A DNA stretch of 64,000 bases. Source: Amoebophrya sp. A120 (taxonomy: Eukaryota > Sar > Dinophyceae > Syndiniales > Amoebophryaceae). Shown here in pieces: positions 56,313-64,000 of this stretch. Position numbers and translations under genes: made by a program. The notes under the pieces were generated by a model. The model saw only the letters and a program-made list of their open reading frames with translations, did not search any database and was not told where the DNA came from. The DNA is taken from the NCBI GenBank assembly GCA_905178155.1, contig CAJINV010000017.1, positions 175,639-239,638 of the forward strand, given 5' to 3'. Within the stretch, counting starts at the first letter, position 1; each line of letters starts with the position of its first letter.

Positions 56313-59300
56313 ATGATCGTCCGCACCATCATGAAGGCTGCTCAAGCTTCCCGTCGCGACCACGGGCGGCGCCCGGCTCCTCTCCTCGTTGGACCGAATA
56401 AGATGCTGGTTCTCTTATTTGACTTTGCAATTCTGTGGCTTCCTTTCGTCGCCCTGCTTCTCCCGACGCCCGCGACTGCGAAGTCGCTGGCTGACTGCAT
56501 CACCGACCTGAATGCCGGTGTGGGTTGTGAGCTCGACCCGGGCGTCCACAAGATATCCTCGCGGACGCAGCTGTCCGGCATCTCCGCGTCCAATATATTT
56601 CTGGCGGGTAGTACCGCGACCAACGCGCAGCCGAGCGTGATCGACGGGACGGAGGACATTTCGGCACTGCTGCAGTGGGAAGACTGTTCCACGCTGCCCA
56701 CCTACGCGGACACGTGCGCTAAGGCGCTGGCCAACGAGACCGCGGGCGCCAAAATCTACTCCGCACTGCTGCCGAACGACAAGCCGGTTTACCAGCTGTG
56801 GATCGACTCCACCGACGGCCTGAGGGAGAGCCACCTGGGCCGCGAGATGCTGATTCCCGCCCGGTGGCCCGACCCGACGGCGGACATGGGAGCGGCGCTG
56901 AATGCCCAGGCGGACGCCCCAATCTGTATCACCCGCTCAGGCGTTACAGTCTCAAATGTTGCGACGAAGTCTGGCACTGGATAAGGATTTTGTCTTGCAT
57001 GAAGACATCAAGACATGAACAATTGTAGGGCCTGCCACTATTCCTAATCCTATTCGCAAGACAAATTATTAAGCCAGAAGGTTCTACTTCCCATGTTTGG
57101 AGTTCAGAATTTGTCGTGCGTACTCCGGTGGTCAGAGTTATTGTTCTTATAGTGCACTGTTTACATCACAAATAATCTCCTCCGCAGCTGCTTCCATGGT
57201 TGTAACTCGTGAATTGTAACACTTGAAGGCGGGCCATAATCCGGGGCTCCATCTTCGACACCGCGCACACTTGGAGCCGCATTATTTACGGCGAACACGG
57301 CAAGGAGTTTGCGCACAGCGGGAGCTGGCCGACCTGGGTGCGCGGCACGGACGGCGACGACCCGCCAAACACAGGCTGGGGTTGGATCCAGGACGCGGGC
57401 GGTCTGACCCGGTCCTACCAGGTCGAAATATGTGAGTGCACAACGGGTCCCCTCCCGCCCCGCATTTGTCATCCGATGGAACCCGAAACCCAGCATGTGC
57501 TACCTTATCCTTATGGCACTGTTTGCATGACAGATTCTGGAAGTCCACAACCAAATACAAACTGTCACTACACTAAAACGAGGTGCACGAAGATGAATTT
57601 TCCATGCACACGCTCCACGTGTGCCGGTGGTGTTGCTTGCATTAAGGCTGTTCATGCAGCTCTAGTACAAATAATGAGGGGGACAAGGGGGAGTTGTGCA
57701 CTCTCATACGGAACCGAGGAAGGTCAGATCGAAACGTTGACCGTGTTACCCTCTGCAAAGGTGGTATCGTGCTCGTACTGACACTGATTGCAATATTGCA
57801 TGACAACAAATCAGCACAAGCAAAACGTGGCTTACCGTTAAAATGAATCACCCTCGTTTTTCTGTGTGAAGGAAATTGAAATTGATGAAAGCGGTATGGA
57901 ATAAACATGTATAAGTGCGATGTGTTTTGCAATGCATACGTGTCTGGCCAGGGTTATCTGGCCGACGCCGGGTTCAATGCGACGGGCGCGGTGATCGTCA
58001 TGGGCTGGGGCAAGCAGATGTCCGAAATGGGCTACGTGCACAACCACACGGGCAACTTTTTGTATTTTAACCGCATCCGCTGCCCCCACCACGGGGGCGG
58101 CACCAACCCGCCCTACCAGAAATCCCCCCCCTACGGGTCCTGTGCGGGCAGCCCCTTTGTCAAGTTGAAGAACGGGGAGGAGCAGGGCATGGCGGCCTAC
58201 TGGCTGGGCAACAAACTGGACTTTGTGAACAAGTACAAGGAGTGGCATTTTCACTCCTTCAACGGATCCAATATCACGGGGACCGGCCCGGGTTACGACG
58301 CCGACGAGGATTTCTTCGGGTCGGGCGTGCCGGACCCTGCGCAGGCTCTGGGCGCCTATTCGGGGCGGCTGTTTGTGCGGATGGAAAACCACCCGTCCAC
58401 GTACACGTGGCACAGCCGCGCCACCGAGATCGGTCTCGATTTTGACTGCAGCGGAAACAAGATGCAGCGCTTCACGCTGCGCAACATCGTCTTCTTCGGC
58501 AATGTGCTCAAGGGCTTCAAGTGCCACTACTGGACCGTGCACGACAACGAGTTCCTGTATCCTTCGTTCGCGAAACGCACCTTCCGGCACCAGTCCGGCA
58601 CCATCGACGCAGGCCTGCCCAACATCGATTTCGCCGACTCCAATAACTTTTACAGTTCGGACTACGGTAAGTGGGAACACGTACAAATTCAGCGAGGGGA
58701 AAGCGATGGAATGGCAGGGGGACGAAGTGGAGTGGAAGCACAACGAGTTCGCCTTCAACGGTTTCAACGCCCTGGACGGCGCGCACACCGTGCGCGTGAA
58801 GGGAGCGAGTTCCGACTACAACACCATACCGCCCCTGAAATTTTGGTACAACACGTTCCGGCACAACGGGCACGTGTCGGCCGTGTTCGCCACGGAGAAG
58901 GCCAGTTTCGTGCAGCGCAACCGGATCCAGCACCAGAACGTGGGCGAGCTGCAGCACGATGGCGAGGCCGTGGGCGCCGGCTCGGTAGGGACAGAGGACA
59001 GTCGGTTCATGTACAACTGGGTCGATTACGGCCACCACTCGCTTTCCCTTCGGTTCGATTGTTCCCAAACCGCGACCTTCTCGGACGTTTCCTATGAATT
59101 GCAAAAGTATCGTATTCGTATAAATGCATTACAAATTTTTTAGCATGAGAAATAGAATTACTTAAAAATTTGTATATGCGGATTTACCTTAAGAAAAAAA
59201 TTTGTAAATGCAAGACTTGCATTTATACGAGTGCGATACTTTTGCACAGGATATTTCCCGGAACGGCACGATGATGTACAATCTGGGGTACGGACTCTCG

Positions 59301-62300
59301 CCCAAACTGATCGTGAAGGGGGAGGACCACCAGATCCACTACAACACGATTCTCGACGGAGAGATGCACATTTGCCGTGACTTCGGGAGCAGTCTGTGCG
59401 GGATGAACCGGGACAGCTTCTTCAACAGCAACATGGCCTCGCTGTACAAGCCCCGCGGCGAATATCAAACAAAAAAAGTTCGTCACGATCACTCATGCGC
59501 ATTTTTGCAATACAAAATTGGCTGTCATGCGTAAAAATGCATGACAGCCAAGCTAGGGGATTTCCCTAGTGTTTCTGCAATACAAGGAAAACTTGTGATG
59601 CTAAAAAAATTTGTAATGCAAAACCTGCAAGTTACTGACTGTGACAAACTTTTTTCTTTCCATAGCGAAGGCTGCACCTCCAACTACGACGGTGTGTCGA
59701 TCGTCAACGGGCTTCCCACGGGCTTCGACGCGGCCTCGAACAAGCTGACCACCTCCGGCACCTCGTGCTCGTTTCTCCGCGACTGCGAGCGCTACGACTT
59801 CCGGCCGCACTCGGCGGCCAGCCCGCCCTACGGCGCCTTCCTGTACCACGACGTGGCGACCGAGGGCGCATTTGACGCCTACAACGTCCCCGGGAAGCGG
59901 CTCTTGCGGAAGCCGCAGCCCTTCACGCGGTCTTCCAACGTTACCGCCTCGGCGATCTCGGACTTGTCCTTGATTTTCATCGAGGAGCGGGACTGCGAGC
60001 TGGCGAACTACATCACGCTGTATTACAACACGGCGGAGTGGCCCATGGACAACGTGTCCACCATCCAGATTCCCGCGGGCATGAACGTGCTCCACGTGGA
60101 CAGCTACCTGCTCGGCTACGCCGCGTACGAGTGGGCGGTCACGAGTGGCTGCAGCGGGGACACGGTGAACGCCACGGGGCTGGGCTTCACGGCGGGCGTG
60201 GGGCCCCTGATCGGGCTCCCGCCGACCAGCACCACCACCACGACGAGCACCAGCACCACCACAACGACCACGACCCTGTACGTCGGGCCTGTCACCCTTC
60301 CGCCCACAACTACGACCACCCCCATCCCGGTCACCAGCCTGTACAACACGAACGCCACGGCGGCGGCCGAGGCCGCTGGCAACAACGCCGCCGACCCGGT
60401 GGTGCCGGCGACCGCCACTTATGTGGCCGCGGGATCCAACCTGACAATGGGGAGTATGCTGGCCTTCTCAACCGTTACATTCTCAACGGTTACATGATTT
60501 GTCATGCAAATTCACCACCAAGATCGCCCTGCTTAAGCGGTTCCGCATGACAAATATCCGAAGGGCCAAACAGCATCTAAATCTGTGCCAAATCTGTAAA
60601 TCTAAATGCAAAAGGGCAATTTTCCACCTTTCACTTTCGCTGTTCTTGCATTACAAATTCATGCAACAGCTGAGAATGTAACGCTTGAGAACCCCATAGG
60701 GAGTGCGAGCTCCAACTTCGTGAACACGTGTGGCATATGCACTACAAAACTTTCATACACCAGTGCCTGGTATTTCTAGTGGTAATTCTAAGTTTTCCAA
60801 GAAGACGCATGTTGAAAAAGGTGCGGAGCAAATTTTAATTTATATCTGTCATGCGAGATAATTAGAATTACATCCAGTGCGATACACTACGACTTTTGCG
60901 CAGGTGGATATGACACGAATGACAAGCTGCTGGACGCGACGCTCAGTACCTGTGCGGCGTTTGTCACCGCCATCAAGTCGTCGGTCTGTGAGGCGACGAA
61001 CAGTATGCTGCAAGCTGCCGCGACGAAAGACAGTACTGTAACGTACACCCGCATCGAGTGCACGCAGTTCCAGTTCACAAAGATCGCGATACGGATCGAC
61101 AGCGTGAGTTCTCGGCGCGCTCTGACGACGCAAGCCGCGAATATTACGATCGCTACCAATTCCACCGCGACGGTGACCGTGGAAACCGAGTACCAAATCC
61201 TGTTCTCGAACCCCGCCAGCGCGCTGGACGGCGGCGCAAGTGCCGCGGCCCTCGCGAGCCAGCTTTCGAGCGCGAGTGAGGATCCCGCGGCCAGCAGCCA
61301 ATTTCAGTCCTCTTTCACGTCGAATTTCGGCACCGCGGTGGCCAGCGACACGAGTCTGAGCACCATGACGGTCGCGTCCGTGGCGCGCAGCGCCCCGGTC
61401 GTGGAGTCGACCACGGTCTACGTGCCGCAGTCCGTGGTCACAGCGGCGCTCCCCCCGACTGCAACGGCGGAAACAAGTGGTGGCGGGGATAGCGACGACG
61501 GGGGCGCGGGGGTCATTTTAGCGGTTATCTTCAGCATCGTCGGGGTGGCGGGAATCGTCGCGGTCCTGCACTTCAAATACAACACCTTCGGGTTGCAGAA
61601 GGCGGCAAGTAGTAACTCGACCGAAGAAGCAGGCAAGATGAACCAGCGGGCCGAGGGCGAGGAAAATTTCGTCGACGTGGAGACTGGCACCCCGCCGGAC
61701 GTGGAGCAAAGCAGACCCAGTCAGAGTTCGCTGAAAAAGCTCGGCACGGTATGCATTGCAAAACAAGTAATGTTGTACCAGTTGTATAAAGTGCATGTTG
61801 ACAAATTTTCTCAAGAAGAAAATTTGAATTTGTAATGCTGATTCAGGTCAGAAATTAGATTTGTCATGCCTGAATGCAATTTGTATATACGAGTGCGATA
61901 CAACTTTTGCAATTCATACACGGTGGGCAACATCAACTCCGACATGCCGGAGATGGCGACCGCCACCGGGGTCAAAACCACCGGCCGGTGGCGCCGGTGG
62001 TACGCCAGCATGCAGTTCGGCTCGAAGGTGATTGAGGACTCGGCAAAGCGGGCGGAGGAGCTGGAGCTGGAAGATGTGCAGCTCAAGTTGGGTGACGGCG
62101 AGAGCGGTTTTTTCCAAAACAGCGCCCCGGTCGTTGTGGTGCAGGGGAACCAAAGTCAAGCGTCCGCGGTGGTGCCGGACGAAAACGACGACATGCTGAG
62201 CGCCGCGTCAGACCACGGTGCAGCGGTGGCGGGGAACACTGCAGCAGCTCCCGTAGTTGCGAGCACCTCGAGCGGCGTTGATCCGTTGGCGGGGACAACC

Positions 62301-62363
62301 CCGAAGAACAAGGGACTGAAAATTCGACCGAAAAAAATCATTGCGGAACATGCGGAGGAGTAA
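56313..62363 (+). CDS. BH2: type I membrane protein with predicted beta-helix ectodomain, nine exons, eight introner-type introns
   Basis: Exons: 56313-56924, 57242-57428, 57714-57746, 57944-59092, 59259-59462, 59670-60455, 60705-60733, 60908-61749, 61924-62363. They sum to 4282 nt, one more than a multiple of 3; the extra base is at about 58666 (GACTACG|GTAAGTGGG), where BH1 alignment requires YVSGNTYKFSEG. The corrected protein is about 1426 residues. It has a hydrophobic leader (after Met31), LADC-x(8)-C-x-LDPGVH, IDGTEDI, Asn/Gly-rich beta-helix-like repeats and a TTTTT-rich stalk. One membrane span follows (VILAVIFSIVGVAGIVAVLHF), then a polar tail with GRWRRWYASMQFGSK. It is colinear with BH1, with closely matching short motifs. 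Two exons are only 33 and 29 nt. No enzymatic residues are identified; a surface role is inferred. Met7, or Met31 at 56403, are alternative starts. Confidence 0.75.
56925..57241 (+). mobile_element. Introner-type intron 1 of BH2 (317 nt)
   Basis: Direct repeat AATC at 56921-56924 and 57238-57241. Weak inverted ends containing GGCGTTACAGTCTCAAATG and the complement of AAGTGTTACAATTCACGAG. Length 2 mod 3. The join DAPI|RGSIFDTAHTW fits BH1 PDWISLFDTEQTW. Confidence 0.8.
57429..57713 (+). mobile_element. Introner-type intron 2 of BH2, family A (285 nt)
   Basis: Imperfect direct repeat CGAAA (57424-57428) and CGGAA (57709-57713). TIRs TATGTGAGTGCACAAC and the complement of TATGAGAGTGCACAACTCCC abut it. 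Length is a multiple of 3; no stop inside, so retention would insert 95 residues. Confidence 0.8.
57747..57943 (+). mobile_element. Introner-type intron 3 of BH2, family C (197 nt)
   Basis: Direct repeat CGTGT at 57742-57746 and 57939-57943. Inverted ends TACCCTCTGCAAAGG and the complement of TATGCATTGCAAAAC. Length 2 mod 3. The join ETLTV|SGQGYLADAGF is in frame. Confidence 0.85.
58660..58680 (+). other. BH2 single-base frameshift
   Basis: The frame reading NNFYSSDYG must skip one G at about 58666 to continue as VSGNTYKFSEGKAMEWQGDE, which matches BH1 ITGNSFKFAEGKALEWQGNE. The extra base creates a perfect G|GTAAGT donor string, but no intron can start here because the following bases are conserved coding sequence. 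Confidence 0.75.
59093..59258 (+). mobile_element. Introner-type intron 4 of BH2, family C (166 nt)
   Basis: Direct repeat TTTCC at 59088-59092 and 59254-59258. Inverted ends TATGAATTGCAAAAGTATCG and the complement around GTGCGATACTTTTGCACAGG. Length 1 mod 3. The join FSDVS|RNGTMMYNL fits BH1 FDTVTKNGTLRYNL, which has no intron there. Confidence 0.9.
59463..59669 (+). mobile_element. Introner-type intron 5 of BH2 (207 nt)
   Basis: Direct repeat GCGAA at 59458-59462 and 59665-59669. Inverted ends TATCAAACAAAAAAAGTTCG and the complement of TATGGAAAGAAAAAAGTTTG. Internal hairpin GGCTGTCATGC / GCATGACAGCC. Length is a multiple of 3, but it carries stops. Confidence 0.88.
60456..60704 (+). mobile_element. 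Introner-type intron 6 of BH2, family D (249 nt)
   Basis: Direct repeat GGGAGT at 60450-60455 and 60699-60704. Inverted ends TTCTCAACCGTTACATTCTC and the complement of TTCTCAAGCGTTACATTCTC. Its reverse complement matches the intron at 30093 over most of its length. GCATGACAAA occurs at 60545. Confidence 0.9.
60734..60907 (+). mobile_element. Introner-type intron 7 of BH2, family C (174 nt)
   Basis: Direct repeat GTGG at 60730-60733 and 60904-60907. Inverted ends around TGCACTACAAAACTTTCATA and the complement of GCGCAAAAGTCGTAGTGTAT. The join NTCG|YDTNDKLLDATLSTCAAF is in frame and fits BH1 ACGTTSKLNDASIPLCAAF. Confidence 0.85.
61750..61923 (+). mobile_element. Introner-type intron 8 of BH2, family C (174 nt)
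   Basis: Direct repeat CACGG at 61745-61749 and 61919-61923. Inverted ends TATGCATTGCAAAACAAG and the complement of TATGAATTGCAAAAGTTG. The join KLGT|VGNINSDMPEMA is in frame. Confidence 0.88.
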
Positions 62364-62579
62364 GGAGTGGAAACAGGATGGAACTTGAATAAAATATGAA
62401 TATGAAAGAAACTGATACTTGATCATTAATATCTTCTCGTCGTGCTCACGAGCGGTACGGATGCCTTAATCATGCAAGCGCAGATACAGCCTACCGTTTC
62501 GACTAACAAAATGTAATTAGAAGCGAAAACCGTTCATACCCAACAATTTTCACGAGCACCAACAAAAACCCCGACCACC

Positions 62580-63050
62580 TCCTCCCCCAACCGGGCCACC
62601 TCCTCCCACGCCCAACGCCTTCTCCGTCCAAACCATGACCACCTCCTCCGGTCACCGGGCCTCCTCCTCTGGAACCCGGAGCTTCTCCTCCTCCGGAGGT
62701 TGGAAGGACCTCCTCCTCCGGAGGCCCGCCCTCCTCCCCCGGACCTCAGACCACCTCCTCCGGGGGTTGGACCTCCTCCTCCTCCGGAGGCCCGTCCTCC
62801 TCCCCCGGACGTCAGACCACCTCCTCCGGGGGTTGGACCTCCTCCTCCTCCGGAGGCCGGGCCTCCTCCTCCGCACCTCAGACCACCTCCTCCGGGGGTT
62901 GGGCCTCCTCCTCCTCCGGAGGCCGGACCTCCTCCTCCTCCGGGGGTTGGACCTCCTCCTCCGCCGGAGGCCGGACCTCCTCCTCCGGACCTCAGACCAC
63001 CTCCTTCGGGGGTTGGGGCTCCTCCTCCTCCGTACGTGGCGGCCGCTTTC
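62580..63050. repeat. 66-bp GC-rich, purine/pyrimidine-skewed minisatellite
   Basis: Units built from CCTCCTCCTCCGGAGGC, CCGGACCTCAGACCACCTCC and TCCGGGGGTTGGACCTCC. On + one frame (62700-63137) reads PPPPEARPPPPDLRPPPPGVG repeats; on - one frame reads the Gly-rich counterpart. Neither has a credible start or flanking domain, so coding is unproven. Confidence 0.8.
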
Positions 63051-63324
63051 TTATTCGGAAACGAAAAGACTGGCGCCGGGATGTTCTTACTCACTCGGGA
63101 CCGAGGGGAGACCAAGCGGCCGGGTCGCCTTTATTAGGGCGGCACTGCACTGCGGCAGCAGTCTGCGCAACTGTGGCGAAAACGGTGCGGCGGGGTGCGC
63201 CGAAAGCGGCGCGCTGGAGTCGCTGCCAAAGTCGGCGGCTCGGCCGCTTGCGCCTCCAAGGCTTGCCGGACGTCTACGGATCGCGGACGCCGTAGCCATT
63301 GGCGACCTTCCGCTTTTAAAATTG

Positions 63325-63595
63325 CAAAAAGATGGCAGCCGGGGCACCTCCATTCCCCCTTGTAACGTTGGAAAAAGAGGGGAGCCGGCCCACCTTCATT
63401 CCCCCTTTTAACATTGGAGAAAGAGGGCAGCCGGGGCACCTCCATTCCCCCTTTTAACATTGGAAAAAGATGGCAGCCGGATCGATCACCTCCATTCCCC
63501 CTCTGAACATTGGAAAAAGATGGCAGCCGGCTCACCTCCATTCCCCCTTTTAACATTGGAAAAAGGTGGTAGACGGGTCACCTCCCTCCTATCCC
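63325..63595. repeat. 46-bp tandem repeat, about six units
   Basis: Unit: AAAAAGATGGCAGCCGGGGC, CACCTCCATTCCCCC, TTTTAACATTGG. Units are contiguous, with small variants (an extra ATCGAT in the fourth). Contiguity without unique spacers excludes a CRISPR array. Confidence 0.9.
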
Positions 63596-63863
63596 ACTAA
63601 TTCATCATAGTTCTTCTGCAGATCGCCACCTGCATGATATCAATCGAAGATTCCGCATTATTTCTTACGGTGCTGATAGGTAAGTAAAAACAGGACAAAA
63701 AGAAAAACCAAAGTCATTGAGTGCACACTGAACCTAATCTGCAAGTGCGAATCTGCAAGAACTGAAGGTTTTCGACGTATGTGCTGATTCTACTATACCC
63801 TTCTTTACGCCCCCTGCAGCTGGCTGCTTCTCCACAACAGTGAGTCGTGCTTCCTTAATCTCN
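63596..63863. other. Unique spacer with one ambiguous base
   Basis: No feature seen. The only N of the window is at 63863, directly before the final repeat array, and may mark a gap or low-quality join. Confidence 0.5.
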
Positions 63864-64000
63864 TCCGGGCGCCGCGGACAAGAATAAGGGGCCGCCCCGG
63901 CTCCGATGGCCCCGCCCGGGCGCCGCGGACAAGAATAAGGGGCCGGCCCGGCTCCGATGGCCCCGGCCGGGCGCCGCGGACAAGAATAAGGGGCCGGCCC
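63864..64000. repeat. 51-bp GC-rich tandem repeat running off the window
   Basis: Units begin GGGCGCCGCGGACAAGAATA and continue GGGGCCGGCCCGGCTCCGAT; unit starts at 63867, 63918 and 63969. Confidence 0.9.

Noticed and set aside
58667-58692. 26-nt GTAAGT..CAG intron in BH2
   Set aside because: Too short, and removal puts the downstream conserved sequence in the wrong frame.
62534-63137. Gly-rich (-) and Pro-rich (+) proteins over the 66-bp minisatellite
   Set aside because: Both frames follow from the repeat itself; there is no start context, non-repeat domain or splice evidence.
63325-64000. CRISPR array
   Set aside because: Units are contiguous with no unique spacers, and the genome is eukaryotic.

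Overview
The window looks nuclear and eukaryotic, most probably from a syndinian (Amoebophrya-like) dinoflagellate relative. Three things point there. (1) Every gene I can support lies on the + strand over 64 kb, as in the unidirectional gene arrays of dinoflagellates. (2) Most introns are not GT-AG. They are roughly 150-330 nt elements bounded by a 3-7 nt direct repeat and terminal inverted repeats (TIRs), which is the 'introner element' structure known from Amoebophrya genomes. (3) The proteins are alveolate-like in style: low-complexity linkers, many membrane proteins, few recognisable domains. The assignment is inference, at moderate confidence.

Layout. 1-312: tail of a gene cut by the window edge. 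1682-3767: RING-H2 protein. 5197-7792: membrane-anchored, pepsin-like aspartic protease. 9735-12197: multi-pass membrane protein. 13180-13986: protein with a ubiquitin-like fold. 15247-19824: 1525-residue membrane protein with a C-terminal alpha/beta-hydrolase domain. 20759-26279 and 56313-62363: two paralogous type I membrane proteins with a predicted beta-helix ectodomain (BH1 and BH2). 27982-30646: single-span membrane protein. 31612-37918 and 45268-52519: two paralogous multi-exon genes of a family I do not recognise (U1 and U2). 40410-41518 and 41876-42078: two small genes with canonical GT-AG introns. 42111-44810: repeat-rich, GC-rich block with a 41-bp direct repeat, hairpin repeats and a dispersed 64-bp repeat. 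62580-64000: three minisatellites. The rest is AT-richer intergenic DNA with nothing I can support.

The unifying theme is the introner system. I place 20 non-canonical introns, most to the base, because the direct-repeat offset also restores reading frame and, in the paralogous genes, protein alignment. They fall into at least five sequence families shared between unrelated genes, occur in both orientations, and sit at different places in BH1 (one intron) and BH2 (eight introns), so gain or loss postdates the duplication. Canonical GT-AG introns coexist (36056, 40836, 41978 and 46657 donors).

Several otherwise well-conserved coding regions carry single-base frameshifts or in-frame stops: BH1 has one -1 shift, one TAG and one TGA; BH2 has one +1 shift; U1 has one TGA and one TAG. 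Whether these are assembly errors, early decay or recoding cannot be decided from the sequence alone.
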